NCBI GenBank assembly: GCA_902778055.1 | Contig: CACYWL010000004.1 | Coordinates: 86,137 to 150,136 of the forward strand | From: an uncultured Eubacteriales bacterium | GTDB lineage: Bacteria > Bacillota > Clostridia > Christensenellales > Aristaeellaceae | Reading direction: 5' to 3' | Length of the DNA stretch: 64,000 bases | Shown: in pieces, positions 42,618 through 51,571 of the stretch | How the letters are laid out: each line of letters begins with the position of its first letter | How positions within the stretch are numbered: position 1 is the stretch's first letter | The notes under the pieces: generated by a model | What the model saw: the letters and a program-made list of their open reading frames with translations, nothing else | The model's database searches: none | Told to the model about the DNA's origin: nothing | Program-made: the position numbers and the translations under genes

Positions 42618-44960
42618 ATGAAGCATGCATACAACCGGAACCGGCGGGGATGGCTGGCGGTTCTGCTGATCCTGGCCCTGGTGTCCGGACTGATTCCCGC
42701 GGGCAGCGCGGCGCCGGCCAAAAAATACACCGTCATGCTCTACGTCTGCGGAGCGGATCTGGAGCGGGACAACGGGCAGGAGAGCGCTTCCCTGGCGGAG
42801 ATCCTCGCGACCCGGTACAATACGGAGGAAATCAACGTCATCGCCCTGCTGGGCGGGACGCCCCGATGGGCGGGGAACCGGTTTGACCCCGGCGTGCTGA
42901 GCATTGTGGACGTCAGCGGGCGGAGGCCGACGCAGGTGGACGAGATGCCGCTGGCCCCCATGAGCGAGGCCGGGACGATGACCGCCTTCCTGAACTACTG
43001 CCGGGAGAACTATCCGGCGGAGGACTACATCCTGGTGATCAGCGATCACGGCGGCGGGCCGCTGATGGGCTGCTGCGTGGATTTCCTGTTCGACCGCTCC
43101 ATGCTGAGCGTCAACGCGCTGAGCCGGGCGCTGGCGGACAGCGCCTTTGCGGAACGGGGACTGGATACGATCGCCTTCAACTGCTGCCTGATGGGCTCTC
43201 TGGAGATCAGCAGCAGCCTGGCTCCCTATGCCCGGTACATGGTGTCGACGGAGGATTCCATGTACGGCCTGGGGTACGAATGGCTGTCCGGGCTGGAGAA
43301 GGATGAAGATCCGCTGGATACCGCGAAGCGGATTGCGGACGCGACCTATCAGAAGAATAAAGAGGTTATTGCGGCCAAGAAGGCGAGCCAGCTGAACTCT
43401 GTCGCCGTCATCGACCTGGAGAAGATTCCGATGGCGGTGCCGGCGCTGGACCGCTTCTTTGCAGGGCAGCCCCAGGTCAATGCGGAGAACTTTACCCTGG
43501 TTTCCGGAAGACGCCGGGACGCAGTGGATTTCGGCGTCGGATCCAGCGGCGGAAGCAGCCAGTACGATCTGGCGGACGTCGGAAGCCTGATCACGAGCCT
43601 GGAGGAGGATACTGCCGAGGGCGCCGAGACGATGGAGGCTCTGCAGGATGCGGTGGCCTATCTCGCGACGGATGTCGAGAACTGCGTGGGCCTGACCATC
43701 TATCATCCCTATCTGAACCAGCAGCGGGCGGCCAGCTCCATGGAGATTTATGCCGGGCTGGGTTTTGCTCCCGCGTACGTGGACCATGTGATCAACTATA
43801 CCTCCGTCATGACCGGCAAGCCTCTGGCCAGCTGGGCCGGGCTGCTGACCGGGAAGCCGGAGGGGGAAAAGCTGAACCGAACCCAGTTCACCCTGACGCT
43901 GAACGGGGAGCAGGCAGCCCAGTACGGCGCATCCACCATGCGGATTCTGTGGCAGAACGGGGACGGCAGTTACTCCTTTACCCACATGAACGAGGGGACG
44001 CGGTTCGAAAACGGAAGGCTGACGGGCGAATTTGACGGCCTGGGTCTCTTCGCGGCGGGTCCGGACGGAACCCCGATCACCGGAACGCTGCCCTATACCC
44101 TGGCGCCCAACGGCAGCCTGCTGATTCCCGCGGAGCTGACCCTGCCCGGCGAGGAGGGAGAAGCGCCGGCCGTGCACCGGGCGATGATCTATGCCGGAAT
44201 GTCTTCGGAAAAGGAGCCGCTGCAGACGGGCGGCGTGCTGGTCTGGGATGAAACGACGGACTGCTGGACGAGCATATACAACACGGTTTTTTCGGACTAC
44301 AGCCGGGCCAGGCTGACCCGCGTCCACCGGAAAGAGACCCTGGACGGGGAGGGCGCGCTGCTGCCCTTTGACGCCTGGGAAGAGGCGGGAAAGGAAGAAT
44401 GGGAGCTGCCCATCGACGGAAGCTGGGAATTCCGGATGCTGGATGTGACGCCGGAGGCGGATCAGCTGCATGCCTCCTTCGAAATTCAGGACAGCCAGGG
44501 CACCTTCCATGCCAGCACGCTGAAGAAGCTGCGGCCGGAGGTGATCACGCCGGATGTGCTGACGGTGGAGTATGACGACAGGGACACGCTGAAGGCGGAA
44601 AACCTGGAGCTGACCTGGCAGACCGAGCAGCAGCAGGCGGTGATGGCCGCGGAGGCGGTCAGCCTGACGGATACGGAGATCATCGTGAAGCTGAACCATC
44701 TGAAGATCAACGGACGGGAGCTGGACTGCACGGCGGAAATCTACGGCATGGGCGACAACTGGGGCCTGCTGAAGGATGAAAGGCAGCCCTTCAGTCTGAC
44801 CTTCAGCCGGGAGGAGCTGCAGGACGAAGCGGAGATCCGGGAGATCACCTTTGATCTGGAAGCGGAGGATGCGGCGGATCCGGAGAAGACCCTGGCGGTG
44901 ATTTCCGTAACGGTGAGAACGGCGCTGCCCCTGAAAGGAATGGAAGAAGCATCGAAATGA
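42618..44960 (+). CDS. secreted clostripain-type cysteine peptidase (C11), copy 2
   Basis: This 780-residue protein has the same plan as copy 1: a basic signal peptide (about 1-34), a C11 domain opening KYTVMLYVCGADLE, His144 in SDHGGG and Cys190 in NCCLMGS, then long beta-rich C-terminal regions ending with LTDTEIIVKLNHLKING. The two peptidases are similar along their full length, so the pair arose by duplication of the two-gene module. Differences near the active site (SDH for WNH, extra Cys189) may change specificity. It overlaps the next gene by 4 bp (ATGA). Confidence 0.9.
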   Translation: MKHAYNRNRRGWLAVLLILALVSGLIPAGSAAPAKKYTVMLYVCGADLERDNGQESASLAEILATRYNTEEINVIALLGGTPRWAGNRFDPGVLSIVDVSGRRPTQVDEMPLAPMSEAGTMTAFLNYCRENYPAEDYILVISDHGGGPLMGCCVDFLFDRSMLSVNALSRALADSAFAERGLDTIAFNCCLMGSLEISSSLAPYARYMVSTEDSMYGLGYEWLSGLEKDEDPLDTAKRIADATYQKNKEVIAAKKASQLNSVAVIDLEKIPMAVPALDRFFAGQPQVNAENFTLVSGRRRDAVDFGVGSSGGSSQYDLADVGSLITSLEEDTAEGAETMEALQDAVAYLATDVENCVGLTIYHPYLNQQRAASSMEIYAGLGFAPAYVDHVINYTSVMTGKPLASWAGLLTGKPEGEKLNRTQFTLTLNGEQAAQYGASTMRILWQNGDGSYSFTHMNEGTRFENGRLTGEFDGLGLFAAGPDGTPITGTLPYTLAPNGSLLIPAELTLPGEEGEAPAVHRAMIYAGMSSEKEPLQTGGVLVWDETTDCWTSIYNTVFSDYSRARLTRVHRKETLDGEGALLPFDAWEEAGKEEWELPIDGSWEFRMLDVTPEADQLHASFEIQDSQGTFHASTLKKLRPEVITPDVLTVEYDDRDTLKAENLELTWQTEQQQAVMAAEAVSLTDTEIIVKLNHLKINGRELDCTAEIYGMGDNWGLLKDERQPFSLTFSREELQDEAEIREITFDLEAEDAADPEKTLAVISVTVRTALPLKGMEEASK

Positions 44961-46045
44961 GAATGATCTTGACCGCCGCCCTGGCGGCGCTGTTGCTCTG
45001 GGCCGGACGGGGGCCGGCCCGGGCGGAGGCGTGCCGGCTGGCGGAGGAGCCGGATCTGTTGATCCGGATCGAGAGCGCGGAACCGGAGGGGGACGGCGTC
45101 CGACTGACCCTGATCTGCCTGAACCGGACGGAACGGGAGGAAAGCCTGCTGTTTCTCGTGCCCAAGACCGACGGAAAGGATACGGTCTTTGGCAGCGGGT
45201 GGCCCAGCGAGGAGACGGTTCTTCCCCCGGGGGAGAAATTCACGGCCGGGCTGACGGTTCTGCCCGCGGAAGGACAGGAGCGCTTCAGCCGGATTTCGCT
45301 GCGCCTGTCCTATCGGGGAAGGCTGTCCGCGGAGGCGGAGCTTTTTCCGGAGAATCCGGAGGCCAGCGTACCGGCTGCTTTCGGGGAAACGGAAACGCAG
45401 GTGATCCGGGGTGAAGCGAGGACGGCCCCCGGGGAGACTCCCGCCCCCATCCCGATCCGGGACCGGATTACGGCGGAGGAGACCGCCAGGCTGGATTACG
45501 GCCGGGCGTGGGTCTGCCTGCGCCGGGAAGAAACGCTGATTCCCTTCTGCCAGATCCTCCTGCAGGTGGACGAGGAGGGAAACGCGGAGGGCACCTACAG
45601 CGGACTGGCGGTCCGCTTCGGGGAGGACGGGGCACAGCCCTTGGAGATCCTGGAGAAGCACAGCGGGGAGGAAACCGTCTTCCGGACCGAGGACATCAGT
45701 ATGACGGGGGAAAGCGTCTTTTTCGCGACGCTGCAGGCAGAGATCCGGGGGAACCCGGAGACGGGGTTCCGGGTGACCCGGCAGACGATGGAATCCAGCG
45801 AGCTGGGGGGAAAATATGATCAGGCGCCCCTGGGACTGCTGGATACGGCGGAGCCGGTGCTGCGCGTGATGGAGAAGACCGAGGCCCCCGTGGATACGAT
45901 CAGCGTGGAGACGGAAACAGTTTCCCTCGCCGAGCCCCTGACGGTTACCGTCTTTCCGGCCTCGGGCATGGGCGAAATCTGGATCTACTGCGAGTACTTT
46001 TTCCTGGACGGAACGGACACGGTGCATGCGCCGAAGCCGATCTGA
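44957..46045 (+). CDS. secreted protein of unknown function, end of the C11 block
   Basis: The 362-residue protein has a signal peptide (about 1-24). The N-terminal part (about 30-130) looks like an immunoglobulin-like beta sandwich similar in pattern to the last domain of the C11 peptidases (LTLICLNRTEREESLLFLV here, LSLEVVNLTETESIIALRN there). The rest (about 170-362) is beta-rich with no recognised motif. It is translationally coupled to peptidase copy 2 and probably works on the cell surface with it. A strong terminator follows. Confidence 0.7.
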   Translation: MRMILTAALAALLLWAGRGPARAEACRLAEEPDLLIRIESAEPEGDGVRLTLICLNRTEREESLLFLVPKTDGKDTVFGSGWPSEETVLPPGEKFTAGLTVLPAEGQERFSRISLRLSYRGRLSAEAELFPENPEASVPAAFGETETQVIRGEARTAPGETPAPIPIRDRITAEETARLDYGRAWVCLRREETLIPFCQILLQVDEEGNAEGTYSGLAVRFGEDGAQPLEILEKHSGEETVFRTEDISMTGESVFFATLQAEIRGNPETGFRVTRQTMESSELGGKYDQAPLGLLDTAEPVLRVMEKTEAPVDTISVETETVSLAEPLTVTVFPASGMGEIWIYCEYFFLDGTDTVHAPKPI

Positions 46046-46071
46046 TCCGCGGGAGGGATGCTCGCATCATA

Positions 46072-46105
46072 AAACAGGGAGGGCGTTCTGCCCTCCCTGT
46101 TCTTC
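46072..46105. terminator. bidirectional terminator between the C11 block and galE
   Basis: ACAGGGAGGGC (46074-46084) pairs with GCCCTCCCTGT (46090-46100). A-rich flank on the left and T-rich on the right allow both directions. Confidence 0.85.
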
Positions 46106-46122
46106 TGCGTGTGAAGATTGTT

Positions 46123-47151
46123 TCAGACCCCGGCCGAGCCGTGATAGCCCTTCGGGTTCAGCGTCTGGAAATGATAGGTGTCCCGGCACATGTCCTCCAG
46201 GTTCTTCTCCGCCTTCCAGCCCAGCAGCGCCAGGGCCTTCGAGGGATCCGCATAGTTTTCCGCGATATCTCCCGCCCGGCGGGGGGCAATGACATAGGGG
46301 ATATGAACATTGTTCACCCGGTCAAAGGTATGCACCAGATCCAGCACGGAGTACCCCACGCCGGTACCGAGATTGATGATCTCGCTCCCGGTATGCTCCG
46401 CGGCATAGCCGCAGGCCAGGACATGTCCGCGGGCCAGATCCACCACATGGATGTAATCCCGCACGCCGGTGCCGTCCTTCGTCGGATAGTCATTTCCGAA
46501 AACGTTCAGGTGATCCAGCTCTCCGACGGCGACCTTGGCGATGTAGGGCATCAGGTTGTTCGGAATGCCGGAGGGATCCTCCCCGATCAGCCCGGAGGCG
46601 TGGGCGCCGATGGGATTGAAATACCGAAGGAGCACGACGCTCCACTCCGGATCGGCGGCGGCCTGGCCCTCCAGGATCTTTTCAATCATGAATTTCGTCC
46701 AGCCGTAGGGATTCGTGCAGCCCAGGGAGGGCATATCCTCCCGGTAGGGGACGACGGGCTGATTGCCGTAGACCGTGGCGGAGGAGGAGAAGACGATGCG
46801 CTTTACGCCGTGGGCCTGCATCACCTCCATCAGGGTGAGGGTGGAATCCAGGTTGTTGCGATAGTACCGCAGGGGCTGCGCGACGCTCTCCCCAACGGCC
46901 TTCAGGCCGGCAAAATGGATCACCGCGTCAAAGCTGTGCTCGTCAAAGATCCGGTTCATGGCGGCCGCGTCCCGCACATCCGCCTCATAGCAGACGACAG
47001 GATGCCTGACGATTTTCTCCACACGCCGAACCGCCTCGGGGCTGGAATTCACGTAATTATCGACGATGACGGCCTCATGACCAGCCTGACAGAGCTCCAC
47101 GCAGGTGTGGGATCCGATAAAGCCGGCGCCGCCGGTCAGCAGAATTTTCAT
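46123..47151 (-). CDS. galE: UDP-glucose 4-epimerase
   Basis: This 342-residue short-chain dehydrogenase-type epimerase interconverts UDP-glucose and UDP-galactose with bound NAD. It has TGGAGFIGSH (6-15), the catalytic Ser in FSSSATVYG and Tyr149/Lys153 in YGWTK. The length matches GalE. It is the last of three leftward genes for sugar nucleotides and polysaccharide, so UDP-galactose for an exopolysaccharide or glycan is likely besides galactose use. Confidence 0.95.
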   Translation of the reverse strand: MKILLTGGAGFIGSHTCVELCQAGHEAVIVDNYVNSSPEAVRRVEKIVRHPVVCYEADVRDAAAMNRIFDEHSFDAVIHFAGLKAVGESVAQPLRYYRNNLDSTLTLMEVMQAHGVKRIVFSSSATVYGNQPVVPYREDMPSLGCTNPYGWTKFMIEKILEGQAAADPEWSVVLLRYFNPIGAHASGLIGEDPSGIPNNLMPYIAKVAVGELDHLNVFGNDYPTKDGTGVRDYIHVVDLARGHVLACGYAAEHTGSEIINLGTGVGYSVLDLVHTFDRVNNVHIPYVIAPRRAGDIAENYADPSKALALLGWKAEKNLEDMCRDTYHFQTLNPKGYHGSAGV

Positions 47152-47195
47152 GGCATAGTCCTTTCCGTTTTGTGAGGGACGGGAGCCTGCCGGGC

Positions 47196-48101
47196 TTACA
47201 GCGCCGCGGGATAGACACCCCGGTCATGCAGCTTTTTGAGCTCGCCGGCGACATACTGCTTGTCTTCCTTATAGGTGACGCCGAACCAGACCGCATCGGT
47301 GGACAGCACCTCGACCTTCAGGCCCTGCTCATGCATCAGGGTATCCACCAGCGCGGGCAGAACGTATTCCTTCTTCAGGGGATCCCCTTCGGGAGAGGCC
47401 AGGAAGGAGGCGAGGTACTTTTCCCCTTCCGCGAAGAAGGAGGGAGCGAAGCCCCAGAAATTCATGGAAACCAGGGCATTGGGATCCAGAATCACACCGT
47501 CCGGATCATCGTTGATGTCCCGGATCGTCCCGTCCGGGAAGGGCAGGATCTTGTAGGTTTCCGTCACCCGGAGCAGGTTGCCATCCCCGTCCTTGGTGCA
47601 GACACCGCGGGTGACATGTCCGTTTTCGGAGACGGTATTCTTCAGGTAATAGGCGACCATGGAGGCCCGGCCCTCGGTCCCCTGCAGGCGGTGCAGACTG
47701 TCCGCCATGGCGGCGAAGGCATCCCGGCCGTAATAGTCGTCCGCGTTGATCACGGCGAAGGGCTCGTGAATCACGTTTTTCGCGCAGGTCACCGCGTGGA
47801 CGGTCCCGTAGGGCTTGGTCCGGTCCGCAGGAGCCTGGAAGCCGCCGGGCAGGGAATCATATTCCTGGAAGGCGTATTCCACCTTCACCTTCTTCGAAAT
47901 CTTGTCTCCGATCATCTCGCGGAACAGGTCGGCCATGCTTTTCCGAATGACAAAAACCACCTTGTCAAAGCCGGCTTCGATCGCGTCATGGATGGAATAC
48001 TCCATCAGAATTTCACCGTTGGGGCCGATGCGGTCGATCTGCTTGTTTCCGCCGTAGCGGGATCCGAGACCGGCAGCCATGATCAGCAGGGTTGTATTCA
48101 T
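47196..48101 (-). CDS. sugar-phosphate nucleotidyltransferase-like protein
   Basis: This 301-residue protein begins LLIMAAGLGSRYGGNKQID, the nucleotide-binding loop of the NTP_transferase (GT-A-like) family, and has the metal-binding VINADDYYGRDAF. Relatives activate sugar 1-phosphates with NTP; this subgroup differs from GalU and RmlA in the loop (YGGNKQ) and its sugar is not known. It starts within the stop of the upstream gene (ATGA, 48098-48101) and lies 44 bases before galE, so all three genes form one operon. Confidence 0.82.
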   Translation of the reverse strand: MNTTLLIMAAGLGSRYGGNKQIDRIGPNGEILMEYSIHDAIEAGFDKVVFVIRKSMADLFREMIGDKISKKVKVEYAFQEYDSLPGGFQAPADRTKPYGTVHAVTCAKNVIHEPFAVINADDYYGRDAFAAMADSLHRLQGTEGRASMVAYYLKNTVSENGHVTRGVCTKDGDGNLLRVTETYKILPFPDGTIRDINDDPDGVILDPNALVSMNFWGFAPSFFAEGEKYLASFLASPEGDPLKKEYVLPALVDTLMHEQGLKVEVLSTDAVWFGVTYKEDKQYVAGELKKLHDRGVYPAAL

Positions 48102-49528
48102 GATACTCCACTCCTTCTTCTTCTCTTGTTACCTTGTATTTCGACAGGGGCCGGCCTGGGAGCCGGAACAAACCCCTGAGTCGAATCGCGTTTGAACAGG
48201 ACGGTGGCCGTCCGCATCAAAAGCTTGATATCCAGCCAGATGGAAAAGCTCTCGATGTACATCAGGTCGAGCATCAGCTTGTCCTCGGGCGTGGTGTTGT
48301 ACCGCCCTTCGATCTGCGCGTATCCCGTGATGCCGGCCTTCATCTTTTCCCGATAGGCAAAGTCCGGATAGGTTTCCTTGTAGCGGTCGATATTGGACAG
48401 CATTTCCGGACGGGGGCCCACCAGACTCATCTCCCCCTTCAGGACGTTCAGAAACTGGGGAATTTCGTCCATGCGGAAGCGCCGGAGCACCCGGCCGACC
48501 CGCGTGATCCGGGGATCGTTGACGGCGGTGGAAACGGGACTGCCGCTGAGAGAGTCCTCCACCGTCATGGTCCTGAATTTCCAGATCGTGAATTCCCAGC
48601 CCCGGATGGTCAGCCGCTTCTGACGGAAGAAGACCGGCCCGTGATCCTCCATCCGGATGGCCAGGGCGATGATCCCCATCAGCGGGGAAAGCAGCACGAG
48701 ACATATGAGGGAAATCACGATATCGCCCAGCCGCTTTGCCGCCCGCTGGAAGAAGGACATCTTGAAGAACTCCATCTCCAGGAAGGGGGCGTCATCCACG
48801 ATGGCGGCCCGGGAGTTGCAGAGGATGGTCTCCTGCAGCTGGGCCTTGCACATGATATCCTTCCGGAGATCATAGCATGTTTTCAGCACCAGGGCCTTGT
48901 CGGTCTGCGGAATCTGGCCGAGAAAGATGACCTCCGCGGCGCGGATCTTTTCCCGCAGGTCCGGATCGTCGTACATGGCGCAGTCCTTCACGGTCCACTG
49001 CAGCTGGTACCGCCCGACTTTCGAGCGGAGGGGAACCTCCTGATCCGCGTCGCCGATGATCAGCAGCACGGAGCGGGGGGGATGAAAGTGAAAGTAAAGG
49101 TCGTTCCCCAGACGGACAAAGACCACGATGAGCCCCACCTGCAGCAGCATCGCAAAGAACAGGTAGAGCAGATCCAGCCCGAAGAGAACCAGATGATCAT
49201 TGTAGTTGTCGTTGACGTTCATGATTTCCAGCTGAAGATAGGACACCAGATCCGTAATCACCGTCCCGATGATCAGCGCGGAAATCACCGGCTTGGACTT
49301 TTTTCTTCCCACGTCAAAGCCGCCGTAGACCGCGTGCATGGCACAGATCAGAACGACAAAGGTCAGCAGTGTGGTCGCCAGCGTACGGTTCAGATGGCGG
49401 AGAAAGATGTTGGGAATGGAAAGGCAGGCAAAGAAGACGGCGGCCAGCAGGCCATAGAGCAGAACTGTCATCGCCCCGATCGCCAGGTCGGACTTGACCT
49501 GATGAAAGGAACGGGTCTTGATCGCCAC
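48098..49528 (-). CDS. polyprenyl-phosphate sugar-1-phosphate transferase (priming enzyme)
   Basis: This 476-residue enzyme of the WcaJ/CpsE type puts the first sugar phosphate on undecaprenyl phosphate to start an exopolysaccharide or glycan. Four hydrophobic helices and a CoA-binding-like domain precede the bacterial sugar transferase domain (about 280-470), with KRLGDIVISL, GPVFFRQKRLT, WKFRTM and RRFRMDEIPQFLNVL intact. The start is GTG 49528, nine bases after AAGGAGG (49544-49538). A longer start at 49591 would lie within the promoter. It heads the operon with the nucleotidyltransferase and galE; other glycosyltransferase genes are absent. Confidence 0.92.
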   Translation of the reverse strand: MAIKTRSFHQVKSDLAIGAMTVLLYGLLAAVFFACLSIPNIFLRHLNRTLATTLLTFVVLICAMHAVYGGFDVGRKKSKPVISALIIGTVITDLVSYLQLEIMNVNDNYNDHLVLFGLDLLYLFFAMLLQVGLIVVFVRLGNDLYFHFHPPRSVLLIIGDADQEVPLRSKVGRYQLQWTVKDCAMYDDPDLREKIRAAEVIFLGQIPQTDKALVLKTCYDLRKDIMCKAQLQETILCNSRAAIVDDAPFLEMEFFKMSFFQRAAKRLGDIVISLICLVLLSPLMGIIALAIRMEDHGPVFFRQKRLTIRGWEFTIWKFRTMTVEDSLSGSPVSTAVNDPRITRVGRVLRRFRMDEIPQFLNVLKGEMSLVGPRPEMLSNIDRYKETYPDFAYREKMKAGITGYAQIEGRYNTTPEDKLMLDLMYIESFSIWLDIKLLMRTATVLFKRDSTQGFVPAPRPAPVEIQGNKRRRRSGVS

Positions 49529-49562
49529 CGGAAAACGCCTCCTTCTTTCCGTAAACAGCATG

Positions 49563-49591
49563 ATAATATCATAGCAGAAAAGGACCGTCAA
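49563..49591 (-). promoter_or_regulatory. promoter of the polysaccharide operon
   Basis: On the minus strand: -35 TTGACG (49591-49586), 17 bp, -10 TATTAT (49568-49563). Confidence 0.75.
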
Positions 49592-49629
49592 TTTGTTACA
49601 ATTCCATCAAATTTCTGAACCGAAAGAGG

Positions 49630-49658
49630 TTTACAACGCGCGAAGGACATGATAAACT
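49630..49658 (+). promoter_or_regulatory. promoter of the repeat protein/tilS/hpt/ftsH operon
   Basis: A -35 TTTACA (49630-49635), 17 bp, -10 TAAACT (49653-49658). The leader then has two small hairpins (GAGCC/GGCTC 49667-49680 and AAGCCC/GGGCTT 49725-49739). Confidence 0.65.
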
Positions 49659-49816
49659 ACCAAAATGAGCCAACAGGCTCCTGGTTTTGACGTGACTTTT
49701 TTTCGAGGCTTTCCTGTTTTAAAGAAGCCCGATGGGCTTTGAGGAGAGGCTGGCCGGACGGACGGAAGGGACCGAAGGAAAACGTTCGCTCCGCGGGGCA
49801 GAAAGGATTCAGCTTC

Positions 49817-51571
49817 ATGATCTTTGGCAGAAATCATCAGCAGGGACAGGTTCCCGGCACGCCGGGAAGCACTCCGGACGGAAGCGCGGCCGGGACCCCC
49901 TCAGCCTGGACGGCGGCGGGCTACCCGGTTCAGCCTTCCGGGACGGGATACGCGGGCTATACGCCCGGAACGGGCGGGCAGGGCTCCGCCGGCGCCTGGG
50001 GACAGAGCGGGTACGCTCAGCAGGGAATGGGTTACGCGCAGACCGGAAGCGGCTACGCCCAGCAGGGAACGGGCTATGCGCAGACCGGAAGCGGCTACGC
50101 CCAGCAGGGAACGGGCTACGCGCAGACCGGAAGCGGCTATACGCAGCCCGGGGCGGGCTATGCGCAGCCGGGTGCGGGGTATGCTCAGCCCGGCGCAGGA
50201 TACGCGCAGTCCGGAACGGGCTATGCGCAGCAGGGCGCGGGATATGCTCAGCCGGGAAACGGCTACACGCAGCCCGGAGCGGGGTATGCGCAGCCCGGCG
50301 CGGGATATGCCCAGCCGGGATCGGGTTACACCCAGCCCGGGGCAGGCTATGCCCAGGGGCAGGGCGGCGCCGCCCGGCAGGGAGGCTATGCCTATCCTCA
50401 GATGAACGTTCCCCAGGGATACGGCGCGCAGAGCGGATATACGGCCGGCCAGGCCGGGGGATATCAGGCGCAGGGCTACAGCGCCTTCGCGCAGATGGGA
50501 AGGAATCAGACGCCTTCCCAGGATCCGGGCAGCCAGATTCCGCTCAACGGCGGCGGATATGTTCCGCCGGCGGTGCCGGTGCGCAGGCAGCCCTTCGTCA
50601 TGAAAACCTGGATGCTGATCGCGCTGGGCGCCGGGCTGGCGGTGCTGTTCGCCGCGGGCATGTTCATCCCGGGTGCCGGAGCGCTGCTTTGGGTGTTCAT
50701 TGCGCTGAGCGCGGCCGCGATCGCGGTGTTCTTTGTGCGGCCGATGATCTCCGCGAATCAGCGGCTCTGCTTTACGGTCGTCTTCGGTGTGCTCAGCCTG
50801 CTGGCCCTGGTGAACGCGCTGGGGCTGCTGGCGCCCAGGACGGATACCGCCCGGAATCAGACGGCGGGCGCGTCGGTGACAGCTCAGCCCGGCGGGAATA
50901 CCGGCGCGGTGGTTGACCCGGAGACGGGAAACACGATCAGCTCCGTCGTCCGGACGGAGGCTCCCCCGACGGCTACGCCCGCAGTGGAGGACAACTCGAC
51001 GACGGAACGTCTGGAGTCCTTTTTCCGCTACTGGAGCGCCAACCGTCAGGATGAAATGCTGACGCTCTGCGCGCCCTCCTGGCAGAGCAGCGTCGACAAT
51101 CCGAAGACGGCGCTGTTCGGGCTGATGGCCAACCGGACGCCGCTGGACTATACGGTCGAAAAGATTTCCGGCGTCAGCGAGGACACCTCCCGTACGGTGA
51201 CGGTGACCTCCACGATGGACCGGAACAACGGAAAGGAACCGGTGAAATACCGGCTGAACGTGCTGATGGTCCGGGAGGGGGATCAGTGGTATGTGGATCC
51301 CCAGAGCCTGAAGACCTATGACGAGGCGGAAACGCCGGATCCTTCGATTACCGCTACTCCGTCTCCCTCGCCGGAACCGCTGGTGAATTCCAGTACGCCC
51401 CTGTACTACAACCCGGACGGCGGATCCATGTATCACGCCGATCAGAACTGCAAGAGCGTGCACGCCAAGTATCTCCCGCTGAAGGGGCATTTTACCTACG
51501 GGGAGATCAATAACGGGGAATATGCCAAGCTGTCCCCCTGCAACGTATGCGCGGCGCCGCTGCGGCCTTGA
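49817..51571 (+). CDS. membrane protein with 7-residue repeats and C-terminal CxxC domain
   Basis: The 584-residue protein starts MIFGRNHQQGQ after AAAGGA. Residues about 65-183 are 17 copies of a heptad G-Y-(A/T)-Q-x-G-x, a flexible Gly/Tyr/Gln-rich tract. Three helices follow (about 263-352), then a Thr/Pro linker, a beta-rich domain (about 395-510) of the DUF4878 or NTF2-like kind, and a C-terminal zinc-site-like segment (HADQNCKSVHAKYLPL...LSPCNVCAAP). It overlaps tilS by 25 bp. The function is unknown. The repeat tract recalls the Gln/Pro-rich N-terminus of the VanW protein downstream. Confidence 0.75.
   Translation: MIFGRNHQQGQVPGTPGSTPDGSAAGTPSAWTAAGYPVQPSGTGYAGYTPGTGGQGSAGAWGQSGYAQQGMGYAQTGSGYAQQGTGYAQTGSGYAQQGTGYAQTGSGYTQPGAGYAQPGAGYAQPGAGYAQSGTGYAQQGAGYAQPGNGYTQPGAGYAQPGAGYAQPGSGYTQPGAGYAQGQGGAARQGGYAYPQMNVPQGYGAQSGYTAGQAGGYQAQGYSAFAQMGRNQTPSQDPGSQIPLNGGGYVPPAVPVRRQPFVMKTWMLIALGAGLAVLFAAGMFIPGAGALLWVFIALSAAAIAVFFVRPMISANQRLCFTVVFGVLSLLALVNALGLLAPRTDTARNQTAGASVTAQPGGNTGAVVDPETGNTISSVVRTEAPPTATPAVEDNSTTERLESFFRYWSANRQDEMLTLCAPSWQSSVDNPKTALFGLMANRTPLDYTVEKISGVSEDTSRTVTVTSTMDRNNGKEPVKYRLNVLMVREGDQWYVDPQSLKTYDEAETPDPSITATPSPSPEPLVNSSTPLYYNPDGGSMYHADQNCKSVHAKYLPLKGHFTYGEINNGEYAKLSPCNVCAAPLRP
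50009..50365 (+). repeat. 21 bp tandem repeat array (17 units), coding
   Basis: Seventeen in-frame units of 21 bases encode GYAQ-type heptads. Units differ mainly at the last and fifth residue (QGT, TGS, PGA). Blocks of higher-order repetition are seen: (QGT+TGS) three times, then PGA-rich units. Confidence 0.93.

Noticed and set aside
42336..44699. Long minus-strand frame opposite the second C11 peptidase
   Set aside because: Antisense shadow; the plus-strand gene has signal peptide, catalytic motifs and a paralogue.
50009..50365. Regular repeats considered as CRISPR or satellite DNA
   Set aside because: Units are contiguous 21-mers, in frame, with no spacers, and encode a uniform heptad.
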